Assembly: GCA_025765615.1 (NCBI GenBank)
Contig: JAIVFJ010000285.1
Coordinates: 1 to 64,000 of the forward strand
Origin: Zopfochytrium polystomum
Taxonomy: Eukaryota > Chytridiomycota > Chytridiomycetes > Chytridiales > Chytridiaceae
DNA length: 64,000 nt
Reading direction: 5' to 3'
Shown here: piece by piece, positions 44,216-55,507 of the stretch
Layout: each line of letters opens with the position of its first letter
Position numbering within the stretch: position 1 is the first letter of the stretch
Position numbers and translations under genes: made by a program
The notes under the pieces: generated by a model
Told to the model about the DNA's origin: nothing
Seen by the model: the letters and a program-made list of their open reading frames with translations, nothing else
Database searches by the model: none

Positions 44216-45460
44216 AAGCAGCAGCACCGCAAGCAGCTTCGCGGGTGGCGGCGTCGGCGGCGGCGGTGGCGCCGCTCGCCTGTCGCCTGCCGCCTGCAAG
44301 TCCTCGTCAAGATCATCAAAGCAACGGTGGACGAGGTCGCCACGCAGGACTGGCGCGCAGCGGCGCCTTGCAGAATTGAGTGGTGCCTCTCTCTTATCGT
44401 GCGCGTGCGGCTCGTCTGCGGGGCGTGGCGGGCTGCGGTCGAGTCCGACGCCGTGGCCATGTACGTGTCCGGCGACTGCTGCCCGCTCGGGGAGGAAGTC
44501 GTGGTCTCCAACGTCGGCGGCGTAGACAGCGATGCCAACAGCAGCAGCAACGGCGGAGCAAAAGACCTACCCGATTTGTCGGAACAACCGCGAAAGTACG
44601 TGGCAGGCTTTCGTAAAAGAGGTCGATAAGGTGGGCGCCCCGTCGATCCTCGAACGATTGGGAGCACGAAGATGACTCGCCGAGGCGGATTTGCCGAGAA
44701 CCCGGCGTGCGGCATTGTGTGCCCAACGGCGACGTACGACAGAAACACAGCCGTGAATGCGCCCCGCCCGGAGGGTGGTTTGACCAACTCGTCGACTTTA
44801 CATTGATTTCGTGGTTCCGCGCCGAGATGGGCGTGGCTCTCTTGGATGACAATTTTGGGGGATACTGAGCGGACTGTGGGGCATCTGTCCCAGTCATGTT
44901 TTTCAACCAGTGCGCTTTCATTTTGGACAAGCTCCGAAAACAGAGGAGGCAGATGCAACTTCCTTAGACACCGTCGGACTGTTGAACAGAGCCACATTCG
45001 ATCTCGCTACCGCGAACGCGTACCTGCTCTCATTTCGACTTTGTATCGAACGCGTGCAAGACCTGCAGGGCTGCAAACAAATGAACTTGACCCACCGTGA
45101 TGGCCCGTCCCAAAAGCACGCTACGGCTGCGTCGATTTGTGAGCGCAGCTACTTCTTCTGTATGTACCTCTTCGATTGGGGGTCTATACTTTCATTGGGG
45201 CAGCAAAAATGCGGAATACTACGGGGATGCGGATGACCGCTTCCAGCAGCACGGCGGGCGGTGGATGGTGGACACGCTGCGGGGGCGGTTCGAGGGATTG
45301 CGCTTCCGAGGGCTTTACTACGACGACGACGACGACGACGAGCGCTCTATTACGTGGATAGCGTGTGCCCGTCTTTGAGAATTTCCCGTACCACGCGTAC
45401 GTCAGGCGGTCCGAGCGGTTGCTGGTGCTCTATTCGTGGGCAGTGGGAGTGTGGGGCGTG
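44216..45460 (+). pseudogene. Decayed paralogue of the F-box-like gene at 13578
   Basis: In order, but spread over different frames, it carries VRLVCGAWRAAVESD, CAPPGGWFDQLVDFTLISWFR, PVMFFNQCAFILDKLRK, ATFDLATANAYL and FENFPYHAYVRRSERLLVLYSW. These align with RLVCRRWRDAIQSD, CAPPGGWFSMLQDVTFLAWC, PVMFSNQCGVVLERLRR, EVFDLATAAAYV and LNHFPHHAYALVVDRKTGRLM of the intact gene. Several stops and shifts separate the blocks, and the N-terminal half of the F-box is not recognisable. The orientation is opposite to that of the intact gene. Confidence 0.85.
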
Positions 45461-45593
45461 TGGTGTGCGTGTGGCAGGAGGTGAGGCAGACAGAGACGAA
45501 CGGGAGGCGGAAATAGCCCCGTCTTTTCTGATTAAAAGGGGGGGAAAAAAAAAAAGAAAAAAAAAAAAGGCAGACCCACACAGACAGACAGAC

Positions 45594-47497
45594 ATGGCAA
45601 ACAGTGGCGGCGGCAGCAAGAAGGGCGGCGACAGCAACAAGAACGTGGACTTCAAGCTGCACTGGCCCTCGTACGGAGGCGGAGGCGGCGGCGGCGGCGG
45701 CGGCGGCGGTCCGCCTGCGGGGGTACCACTCGCACGACGGTGAGCTAGTAGTAGTGAAGAGCGAGCCAGGCGAGCGTGTAGAAGATGGATGGATGGATGG
45801 ATGGATGCTTCCACAGGCTGACCCCCCTGCCCCTGTGCCCTCCATCGTTCTCGTGTCATGTGCCACACACTCACTCACACTCACACTCACACAAAGGGCG
45901 CAACTTCCACTCATCTCACGGTCCGGGTGGCGCGCCGCCTCTGCACTCCCACGACGGTACGCACGCTTCGTTCCTCCTCTTTCTCCGATGATGCTTCGCG
46001 TGCCCGACGCACGCGTGTGCGCGTTCTCTCTTTGCTGACATCCATTCGCGGTCCCAGGCCACAACTTTCATGCGAGCCATGGCGGCCCCGAGCCCAGCAA
46101 CGACCCCGTCGACCCCTTGTTGGGCTTTTCGAGCGTTGCCGAGCTCCAAAAGGCAATTCAGATGATGGCGGCAATGCAGCAAAGACAGCAGCAGCAACAG
46201 CAGGCATCGCCTCACCAGGCGCCAAAGGAACCCGCAACAGCTTCGGCAACGTCCTCTCCGACGCCTGCGTCTGGTACCGCCACCCCAGGACTCTCAAAGT
46301 CAGCAAAGAAACGCGCGTCCAAGTCCAGATTGAAGGCTGCTCAGGCCGCCGCGGCCGACGGCTCCGGGGATGCGCACGACCACGCGGGGCCTGCGCACGG
46401 CCACACCCACGACGGCATTCACTTTCACGGGTCCCACGATGCGGATCCGGGCGCCGAACATCCCGATGAGGAGGCGGTGTTGGAGCACAACGGCCACGGT
46501 GGCCATGACCACGGCGGAATGCACGGCGGTCATGGGCATGACCACGAGATTTTGGACGGGCCTGGTTTGTACAAGGAGCGCGAGGTCCCTCTGTACCAGC
46601 AGAGAAACTGGAAAGAAAGGGCGTTCACGGTCGGTATCGGAGGGTACGTGTTTGATGTTCCTCTGTCCTCATTTGCCATTTGTCATAATCTGACACCAGA
46701 CGATTGCCTTTGAAGGCCAGTCGGCTCTGGCAAGACCGCTCTGATGTTGGCCCTTTGCAAAGCCCTCCATCCCAAGTACAACATTGCGGCCGTGACCAAC
46801 GACATCTTTACAAAAGAAGATGCCGAGTTTCTCATCCGTCACGACGCCCTGCCGAAAGGCCGGATTCGAGCTGTCGAAACTGGTGGATGCCCGCACGCTG
46901 CCATTCGCGAAGATGTCTCGGCCAACCTCGGCGCTCTGGAAACATTACAAGAGCAGTTCGGTTGCGAACTGCTGCTCATTGAGAGTGGGGGCGACAATCT
47001 CGCAGGTAGCTCAAAATTTTGAATATATTCAATGTGCCAGTACTAACTCCGCATCACATTCGGAATCACTCGCAGCAAACTACTCCCGAGAGCTTGCAGA
47101 CTACATCATCTACGTGATTGACGTCTCGGGCGGGGACAAAATCCCCCGGAAAGGCGGTCCCGGCATCACCCAATCCGACCTGCTCGTCATCAACAAGACG
47201 GATTTAGCCGAACTCGTCGGCGCAGACTTGAAGGTCATGGAGCGAGACTCGGCCAAAATGCGCGACATTGGACCGACACTTTTCGCCCAAGTGAAGCACG
47301 GGGTCGGTGTGGATGCGATCGTCGACGAGATTTTGAAGGCATATCGCGCCAGCGGGGCGGCACCGCCGGCGCCGAAGGCGGCAGCCAAGGCAGCGCCATC
47401 AGTTCCAAAGTCTGAGCCTCAGGCTGCTCCTGCCTCTGCTCCGGCAGGTGCAGGCGCGGGAGCCAGCAACGGTGAGAAGAAGAAAAAGAAGAAGTGA
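45594..47497 (+). CDS. ureG: Urease accessory GTPase UreG with long His-rich N-terminus
   Basis: Exons 45594-45739, 45897-45956, 46058-46643, 46716-47005 and 47076-47497. The GTPase part is textbook Ure[19 protein letters not shown] (P-loop across a splice), [60 protein letters not shown] and [10 protein letters not shown]. It delivers nickel to urease with UreD/UreF (family knowledge). The first 200 residues are Gly-, Gln- and His-rich, with three spaced HSHDG/HNFH blocks and a dense His stretch ([18 protein letters not shown]), probably a nickel store replacing UreE. The tail is Lys-rich. Exon 1 is one base out of frame (GGGGG run near 45719-45723), an apparent error or break. The intron at 47006 has a TACTAAC branch site. 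Confidence 0.9.
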
Positions 47498-47780
47498 AAT
47501 TGTCGAATGAGGAGGGGGGTCAGACCGGATCGTAATGAGGAGGCAGTCTTTTCGTTGTCAGTAAATGATGCATTGATGGAGTGTATTCGTGGAAGTCGAA
47601 TCATGTAGGGTGGACGATGTAGACACGGTGAGCGCTACAGACAGCGTGTCATATCCAGCGTTTTAGCGTGGTGGCAGGTCCGTGCTCCTGGGGGTGGGCG
47701 AAGCAGCTTTTGAACAAGGAAAGAACGGGGAAAAAAACGAGGGAGAAATCCGTTTGACTCGCTCGACCCATCAATTCGCC

Positions 47781-49058
47781 ATGCTCCGGCTCGCCCGATC
47801 CTCTGCCCTCAACGGTACGTGACGATTTGGCTCGTCTCGCCCACTTGTCGTCTCGACCTCTTGTCGTCTCGATCGCCTTGGTGTCTTGCAGATCGTGCGC
47901 CGCATCTTTTTGCTTCCGTGTGCAGATAGATCAGGGGAAGCGGATGGACGCGAAGTTTGCAAGTTGGTCCTCAACATCGGCGATCGCACCCGTCGAGTCT
48001 CTTTCTAACGTCTACTGCCAGCTCCCCGCGCTTTCATCCAGCGCAGCCCGTCCGCTGTCCTGCGGTAAGCACATTTATTCCTCCTCCATGGACTTGCTTC
48101 TTACACCGCCTTCAGGCCAGCCTCGGCCCTGATCCAGGATCGCCACTACGCGACCGGTAAATCTCGCCACTCTCAACTGACCCCGCCCCGCAAGATCGGT
48201 AGTACTAACCCGGGGTGTTTGCAACTCTATAGAACGCAAGCCCGCCTCTGAAACCGCCGCCGCCCTCGTCAACGCGTTCCCCGGCGACAACCTCGCGGCC
48301 AAGGCCTCGTCCGTGCTCCTCTTCTCGTCGATCGGAGCGTGGCTGATTTCAAAGGAAATCTACATTGTGGACGGAGAGTTCTTTGAGGCCATCGGCCTGT
48401 TTGGCGCTTACTACATCTGGTACTCGGCCGGAAAGGAGGGCGCCGTCGAGTGGTTCAACGAGAGGCAGGGCGTACGTATCGTCGGAAGACTTTCTTTTCG
48501 ATTTATTCGTTTTCCTCCTTGCAGACTATTCGCCGCGTCTTGAACGAGGCCCGTGAGCAGCACAAGGCTGTCGTCCAGGAGCGCATCGCGCACATTGCAA
48601 AGCTCGAGGACGTTGTCGGCGTCACCAAGGGCCTCTTCGAGATTTCGAAGGTAAATAAGTACCGTACGCGCTCGCCAAACAGAACCGCATTCTTAAGCCT
48701 TGCTCCCCAAACAATATTTGCAGGAAATCGCAAAACTCGAGGCGCAAACCTACGAGCTGAAGCAAAAGGTCTCGTTCGCCAACGAAATCAAGTCGGTCCT
48801 TGACTCGTGGGTGCGCCACGAGGCCAGCGTTCGGGAGCGCCAGCAAAAGAGCATGGCGGAGGCCATCATCGCAAAGGTCAAGGCCGACCTCGCGAACCCC
48901 AAGACGGTTGAGTATTTTTGTGGCTTTGGTCTATTGTGCGCAGCGTGGGGTTTTTTACTGACTGGGATGGTTTCGTTTTTCTCTCGCATCCGCAGCAAAA
49001 CGACATTCTGGGCCAGACCCTTGTTGACATTGAGAAGCTTGCGGCTACCGCAAAGTAA
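47781..49058 (+). CDS. ATP4: ATP synthase subunit 4 (F-type, subunit b), mitochondrial
   Basis: Seven exons, 47781-47814, 48022-48064, 48116-48156, 48233-48471, 48525-48650, 48724-48906 and 48996-49058, give 242 aa, close to yeast Atp4. The N-terminus MLRLARSSALN...RAFIQRS is a presequence. Two hydrophobic segments follow (SSVLLFSSIGAWLISKEIYIV and GLFGAYYIWYSAG), then a long charged helix (REQHKAVVQERIAHIAKLEDVV, KQKVSFANEIKSVLDSW) that forms the peripheral stalk of complex V. Introns are 51-207 nt; the third has a perfect TACTAAC at 48203. AATAAA at 49254 is a likely poly(A) signal. The frame is intact throughout. Confidence 0.92.
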
Positions 49059-49328
49059 TGGCTTTCTGAATTGTTCAAATACAATATTTGCCACCCCGAT
49101 GGTACCCGCTCGTGTTCACGCTTTGCTCTGCTTGAGCGCGATTGCTTTCTCTCTACACCACTTTTCGTCTCCTGGGCCCCTTCCAGAGATAATGAAAGGC
49201 ATAGCACTCGAGTGTATGAATTCATAGTGTGACATAATATATTCTCAGTCTACAATAAAAAGGCGAATGAAAAACATTCGGCGAGACCGCGTTGCGTACG
49301 TTGTCACGTCACGATTTCCTCCATCCAT

Positions 49329-50529
49329 TCAAGCAGTGGCGGCCTGATTTTTACTTTGCACCCACGAAAAGACGGCATCGCCAGCGCTCAAATAGTCGAC
49401 CAGCACGATCCACGGCGTGGCGCAACCGCTCACAATGTCGATCAGAGCGGGCGCGACTTCGTTCGCAGCGCGCGCCTTTACGCACACGCCGTCGAACGGC
49501 AAAATCTCCTGCAGAATGACGGGGAGCCCCGACGCGCACGCGGTCGCGGCTTCCGAGCGGAGGTCGGCCACGGACGCCGGGTTGGACCACGAGTCCTTGT
49601 ACCAGTCCGAGGAGGCGATGCCAACGTCCGACGGGATGTCGGGCCAGCCGAGCACGATCAGGCGGGTGTTTGCGGCGATCAGCGCACCGAGGGTCGGCCA
49701 GGTCGTCGGAGTCTGGGCGGGCGCGGGGAAGAGGAACGCGCCGGCGGGAGAGGAGCGGAGGCGATCGAAAAAGGCGGTGTAGCCGTTCGCGCCCGAGGCG
49801 GATTTGATCGCGTCGTCGCGTTCGCTTGCCTTGAGGTAGAGAAAGACGACCTCGCGAGGGTTTGCGGCAAGGAAACTGCCAATCTGATGGATGGCGGCAT
49901 ATTAGCTTTATGGAAACAAGCACACGCTTCGCACTTACAGTGCTAAAGACATCCGAGGCAGATGGTCCGTAAGCAATCCCCAGCGTCGCTGTTGACGGAA
50001 AAGGGCACTCGGATCATTACTCGACGATGACCGCAGCCAAGTAAGCAACAAACTCACACGTCAGGGAATTGTGCGCCGCGTACGGCTGCGTCGTGTCGGT
50101 TGGGTTGTAACCAACGAAAGCAATGTCCAGCCACCGAACCCCCATGTTCAGGAGAGTGGCCAGATCGGACCCTTGGTTCTCATAGCCGCATGTTGCAAAC
50201 GCAGCAAAGCTTCCACAAGAATTCGAAGTAGCATTGATTTGTTCGCATTTGACGTTGAACATGGCTGCGTTGTGCGCTCCCACGAACGTTGCCTTGTTGA
50301 GCGGCAGATTGCATGCTTCGGCAACGCCGTTGCAACCGTTTGTGACGGGAGTTGTGGTGGGCTGAGAGGAAGTCGCCGTGGTGCCGATCTGAACGGTAGA
50401 TGTCCCCGATCGAGAGGAAAGCGGCGCTGTCGAAGAGGATGACGACGAAGCCGGAGGACCGCCAGATGCGCAGGCGCCTTCGATGATTACCGAAGCGACG
50501 ACGAGGAAGGGAATGAGAGAGGAGCGCAT
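49329..50529 (-). CDS. Secreted PLC-like phosphodiesterase (PI-PLC X fold)
   Basis: Exons 50529-50058, 49988-49939 and 49883-49329 give 358 aa. Residues 1-22 are a signal peptide (MRSSLIPFLVVASVIIEGAC), followed by a Ser/Thr-rich linker. The domain opens LNKATFVGAHNAAMFN, with the first catalytic-type His, then NMGVRWLDIAF and the second His in YAAHNSL, and continues with EVVFLYLKASERDD and TRLIVLGWP. This matches the fungal PLC-like TIM-barrel family. Substrate is unknown; many members lack the calcium site of true PI-PLC, so I do not claim phosphoinositide cleavage. The intron sizes (69 and 55 nt) match those of the neighbours. Confidence 0.83.
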
Positions 50530-50912
50530 CTCGGCGAAGTTCCTTTACTGTCGCAGAGACGTGAGTTATGAGGGGGGGTGGGTGGGGCTGTGCTGACGAT
50601 ATAATAAGGGGCAGCAAATTGGTTTGCACTCGAAGAGACAACGAGCAGCCGCGCCGCCAAGAGGTCACCGCATCTTGGCAATCATTAGTCGCAAGAGCGA
50701 GGCTCTTCTCCAAGGATGCAACGCGTTTGTTCAACGGCTGTTTCGTTCGATGACAGCCTCCTTCAATCCGTGCGAGACGACAACGTATTTTGGACGCCCT
50801 GACGCCCACTCCTGCGCTGGTCCACCCCCGCCAACACGCTCCAAAGGGCAAATTCATCAAGCAACTCCCTACACCTCCAGCCAACATTCCACAATACTCC
50901 ATCCAAGGGCTC

Positions 50913-51766
50913 TCACGCCTTGGCAGCGGCAGCCCCAGGGGCGCCAGTACCGGCGGCGGCGGGCTTCTTCCCATCCTTGTTGAAACCACCGCGGAAACGA
51001 ACGGGTGGCGTACGGTCCCTCCTGCCTTCGCGTGAGCGGACACGGACGATGTGGGCGTGGATGGCGCAGGAAACGCAGTACAGAGTCTTGATGTAGAGCT
51101 TGGGGAGAGCGTATTCTGCGATCGAAAGGCTTAGCACAGTATCCTCCAGAATCATCGATTGAGAAACCAGATTCTCACCCTGGAACACAGACGCCTCAGT
51201 GATGTCCCGGACGGCGGCCGATTCCACCATGTTGCGGATCAGGAAACGGCTGATTGCCTTGTCCTTCGGGACGCAGCGCGAGCAGTTGGAGCAGCGGACC
51301 GGCTTTACGTGGCCGCGACCGTGCTTGGATCGTCCGTTGTTCCGGCGTTTCTGAGTCTGTGATGGGAGGAGGATAACACGAGACTGAGAAAAGCGACCGA
51401 AAACGGATCTGCAGGGGAGCATAGCATATTGCCAAGAACGGGCGCTGCAACCATCGATTGTCGCGGTGGCCGCCTGGGACTGCTGCTGGTCCAGACAAAC
51501 GCTGGCGATGGTCACACCCATTTCAAGCCGTTAACGAGATCGCAACTGATCCTGCAGCCGAAAGCGAGTTTCTTCAGCAGTCCGCGATGTAAGCACCCTC
51601 CTTCATGTTTCGCATGTCAAACTGCTAGATGCCGCCGATCGAAGCTCGTGAATCGCAGCTGGGGTTGGATCGATAGAGATAGAGAGATGGAGATGGGGTG
51701 GGGGATGGGATGGGATGGGATGGAACGGGATGGGGTGGACAGGTAGGGACGGTTGGAACTCACCAT
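50913..51766 (-). CDS. RPS26: Ribosomal protein eS26
   Basis: Exons 51766-51764 (just the ATG), 51356-51179 and 51115-50913 give 127 aa. [19 protein letters not shown], then [16 protein letters not shown] and [18 protein letters not shown], with the four zinc-binding cysteines, and [16 protein letters not shown] are diagnostic for eS26 of the 40S subunit, near the mRNA exit channel. The C-terminal tail is Ala/Gly/Lys-rich. The first intron (51357-51763, 407 nt) follows directly after the start codon, a placement common in ribosomal protein genes. The second intron is 63 nt. Confidence 0.95.
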
Positions 51767-52139
51767 CGTCAAATTTTGGTTCAGTATACCCAAATCCGAA
51801 CCGTGCTCGGTGGCCTCGAACGGCCCAAAGAAATAGTAACTCCACGAAACACAGAGCAAAAGATCGACACTCAATCTATCAGTATTCTCTACATTTGCGC
51901 GTTTTCTCTACATCTGCACTTGGTAGCAACAGAGGTGCTAAGCTGCGCAGAGGGCGACAATGGCAATGGATTTTCAACCGTTCAGTGCAAATTGGCGGCG
52001 CGAAATCAGTTGGCATTCAACTGCAACCGCACTACTCGTCGTGGGAAAAAACCATTCTGAAGCGACAGAACGAGCTGCGGAGCAACCTGCATATGTTCAT
52101 TTCCATATCACTGGGGGATGCCCATTGACTTATAAACAG
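51767..52139. other. Upstream region of RPS26
   Basis: A GGGAT/GGATGG repeat lies just inside the first RPS26 intron (about 51700-51735). Beyond the start codon no gene is supported. Confidence 0.4.
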
Positions 52140-53921
52140 TCCTTGCAAAAAAAACAAAATAAAAGAAAGAGTGAAAAAAATTTATTAAGTCGCACAGCAC
52201 ATAGAGAGCTTGAGAAGCTGCATAGAATGAACTAAAACCTGAGATGATCCACCAACTCCTTGTAAACCACATTTCTAATAGTTGGCCCACCTTTTTCTTG
52301 ATTGTGTTTTGCAGTTATTATGAGATGTGCTTGGGATGTCACTCGTTGAAAAAGCAACATAGGGCTGTCCATGCGCAAACACATCCTCCCACATACCCAG
52401 TCCAAACTTTTTCAAAGTCTGGCCTTGGGACTTGTTGATGGACATTGCAAACGCACAGGCATTTTAGTTTATGGAGACCTGCACCTCTAACAACTGTCCC
52501 TGTGCCCTTTTAATAATACTTACTCATTTTCAACAGGGCATAACAAATTAGGAATTAATGATATGGTGTTTTCCTTGTCTATCAACCCATGGAGTTGGCG
52601 GTTCAATTTCTGGATTCCCTGATCCAATTATCATTGACATGGCCACCTTTTGAGATCAGAGTGTTTTCAACCACACTGCAACTCTCACTATCAAACATAT
52701 TTGTGATTGGGATGACCAATAGTTATACAAGTGCCAACTCTCACAACCATGGCAACCTTGTAATTACCTCATGACTTTGGACCCGGTTACATATTAGGCT
52801 AAGCCTCTCTTTATCTTTGCTCACATAACCTCAGCCAAAGACAATTTGCTGTCCATTCATTGATTGAACAAGGACTGGTTGAGTAGTTTAACAATCCTCT
52901 AACCATTTTGCCAGTGCTACATCAAACATCATCTTCCACTTAGGGAGGAGGGTGCTAGGGATAAGTGAAAGATGATCATCAGCAGTGTATTGCCAAATTA
53001 GATGGAGGATGGTTGGAATAAGTGAACGATGATCATCAGCACAGAGTTGTAAAGTGGCCTCAGCATGGATTGGCACCAACTTGGTATGGTCTTCTTGGTG
53101 CCAGGCTGCTGGCTTGGGAAAAAGCTCTATCTATTTTAGCCAAATGAATCTGGACTCAGGATTCGAACGATGGAATACCCTATTATTGCTGGGCTTACTT
53201 GACCCTGGCTAGGGACCTCAACTCACACATATTGACTGCTTCAGTTTTTATACACAGACATACTAACACACTACACCAAGTCCCACATCACAGGAAATTC
53301 CACAGCCATACCTGAGTCCTCACCTCAATTGCATCACTTTGATGAATTATCCTAACCAACTTCTGTGACAAAACACAATGTTCTTTGAAATAACTTTTGG
53401 CTCATTCCAAGGAGTATCAACTTCATCTTTATTGGACAATCAACACTAAAACTTTTTCAGAGCAAACTATAAACAAGCTCAACCTTGCAAGATTACTGAA
53501 GTTCCATTCTCATCTAAGATTCTTCCTTTGCAGAACCAAATCTAACTGACTCTAGATTTCAAACTGCTCTTAATAGAGTCACTCCAGAACAGCTGTGATC
53601 TTTGAATGCCTCATTCATTCATGCAGCATAACCAGGATCTAGATACTTCAGAGATTGCCCTCAACTTTTGTAATCTGACCAGAAACTTGTGGTTTTGGCT
53701 TGGATGTTGGACTTGACAAAAACATTCTGCTGATTCTTTAAAGAGGCAGAGTAGAAGACATCAGGCTAAGTCTTTGTTCCCTTTGCTTGCATTAACACTC
53801 TTCTACCAGCATTAATTCACCACAACATCACTTGGGGACGAAAGGCATCATCAAGCAATCAGGCTCTATGCAATCAGGCTCTATGGAAACATCTGGATAT
53901 ACTAACTCTCACTAATGCTTA
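52140..53921 (-). pseudogene. Degenerate Helitron/Pif1-like helicase block, copy 2
   Basis: Minus strand 52455-52335 reads FAMSINKSQGQTLKKFGL and then DVFAHGQPYVAFSTSD, the C-terminal motifs of Pif1-type helicases found in Helitrons. Just upstream come VVRGAGLHKLKMPVR and GLIDKENTISLIPNLL, which also fit that family, but with frame changes between. The remaining 1.3 kb matches 9330-10908 and carries no further domain that I can name; ADDHRSLIP/ADDHLSLIP is a short internal repeat. Clearly non-functional. Confidence 0.65.
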
Positions 53922-53933
53922 CTACCACTAACT
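53922..53933. other. Direct repeat left of the 1.56-kb insertion
   Basis: CTACCACTAACT, identical to 55496-55507 and present once, uninterrupted, at 10909-10920 in the duplicate block. Confidence 0.9.
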
Positions 53934-55495
53934 CCTCAAGAAATTTATTATCTACTACAACTGTTTTGGTGATCGAATCCACCCTCACCGGCCCAATGAT
54001 GAAGTGGAAACAACAGTTAGAGACCTGCTTCTAGGCCCGAATACGCCGAGTGCGGGCGTGAGGGAAAAAAGGGCGAACCTTGAAAAAACCCACACTAACA
54101 CCCAACGAAGAACAACCTCCAACAGAAACTATGAGGCCCGGCCCCCCCCCCAAGTGGGGGGGGGGTGGGGATGCGTAGGGCCCCCCTCACCGAGGGGGGC
54201 CAGATCGAAGAAAGAAAAGCGTAAATCGAAGAATAAGGCACAGAGCGAAGAAAAAGCAGAAGTCGAAGAGTAAACAAAGATTGAAGAGAAAGCAAAAATC
54301 GAAGGTAAAGCAAAAACCAAGGAGTGGCGCCGAGAGGCGCCAACCTGTCCGAAGCGCAAGGTGTGGCGCCGCAAGGCGCCGCCCGAATCCGAGGAACCGA
54401 GGGGCGGTGCACCAGGCACCACCCCATCCGAAAAGAAGAGTCCAACCCAACCGAAGTGGGTGACGCCGCGAGGCGTAGCCCCAGCCGAAGTGGGAGGGGT
54501 GACGCCCCGAGGCGCCGCCCCAACTGGGATGCAGGGGGTGACGCCCTGCGGCGCCTCCCCGACCGAGGGGTGGCGCCCCGAGGCGTCGCCCCAATCCAAA
54601 GGGCGGCGCCGCTCGGCGCCGCCCCAGTCCGAGGGGTGGCGCCCCGAGGCGCCGCCCCAATCCGTGGGAGGCGCCCCGAGGCGCCGCCCCAATCCGAAGG
54701 GCAGCGCCCTGAGGCGCTGCCCCAGCCGAAGGGCGGCGCCCCGAGGCGCCGCCCCCAATCCGAAGGGCGGGGCCGCGAGGCCTCCCCAATCGAAGTGCGT
54801 GGGGTGGCGCCAGCGGCGCCGCCCGATCCGTAGTGCGTGGGGTGGCGCCAGCGGCGCCGCCCAATCCGAAGGCTCGACCGTGACAAGGGGGAAAAAAGGA
54901 TCGGCAGGATGGGCCATCAGGCCCGTCCCGCCGTCCCCGTCTGACTTGCAGGCGATCGAGCGGGGGGCAGCAGGGTCAGCCGCTGCCCCGAGCGTGGTGA
55001 AGTCGTTCGAAGAGGTTGCTAAAGTCGAGGAAAAGGAAGGGCGCCGAGGCGCCCAGCGACGGGGGCGAAGGAGGAACGTCGCGATACCACCAAACCCGCA
55101 ACACTCGGTTTGCCCACCCTCTTACCTGCGCATCCCAGTACTGCTAGTTTCCTGGGCCACCGGCGGGGGGATCGCATCCCATGCGTAGGCCTGGGGTGAG
55201 CTGCGGGGCCAATCGGGCTCGCTGGCCCGGGGAGCCGCACCGAGGGGGGGATTGCGCGCGAGGCCAACCGCCCGCATCTCGCTACTGCTATTTTCACGAG
55301 CCTGCCGGGGGGATCGCATCCCATGCGGCGGGATGGCCAGGCGCGGCGCTGCGATCGCGATCGCGGCGCTGTTGAGCGCCCCGCTCGCCGGCGGGTGTGC
55401 CCGACACCACCCACCGCCGCCGTCGAAGGCGGCGGCGTCGGCGGCGGCGGCGAGGCCGCCGCCACCACCCCCGTAAATTGCAAAGTTTTTCCTCC
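53934..55495. mobile_element. 1562-bp GC-rich insertion of unknown class
   Basis: Interrupts a block whose empty version exists at 10909, and is flanked by a perfect 12-bp duplication. No terminal inverted repeats and no terminal A-run. The interior is strongly GC-rich, with long open frames on both strands (263-275 codons) that are Arg/Pro/Ala-rich and caused by composition. The first 200 bp (KWKQQ / VETTVRDLLLG) and last 500 bp hold no domain I know. Duplication length would suit target-primed insertion or a Mutator-like element, but neither is shown. Confidence 0.75.
54320..54870. repeat. Tandem array of GGCGCC-hairpin units
   Basis: About 14 imperfect units of roughly 33-36 bp, each containing an inverted repeat of the form GGCGCC-CCGA-GGCGCC followed by GCCCCAATCCGAAG or a variant. 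Compensating changes such as GCAGCGCCCTGAGGCGCTGC keep the hairpin. Confidence 0.85.
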
Positions 55496-55507
55496 CTACC
55501 ACTAACT
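55496..55507. other. Direct repeat right of the 1.56-kb insertion
   Basis: CTACCACTAACT, mate of 53922-53933. The sequence after it continues the homology to 10921 onward. Confidence 0.9.

Noticed and set aside
44026..44997. 323-codon minus-strand frame
   Set aside because: Antisense to the F-box pseudogene blocks, which align in order with the intact gene on the other strand.
54320..54870. Repeat array considered as CRISPR
   Set aside because: Units are contiguous with no unique spacers, and the sequence is fungal nuclear DNA.
54095..54917. Long minus- and plus-strand open frames (263-275 codons) in the GC-rich insertion
   Set aside because: They are present on both strands at once and consist of Arg/Pro/Ala/Gly repeats dictated by the hairpin array. 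No start context or domain supports a gene.
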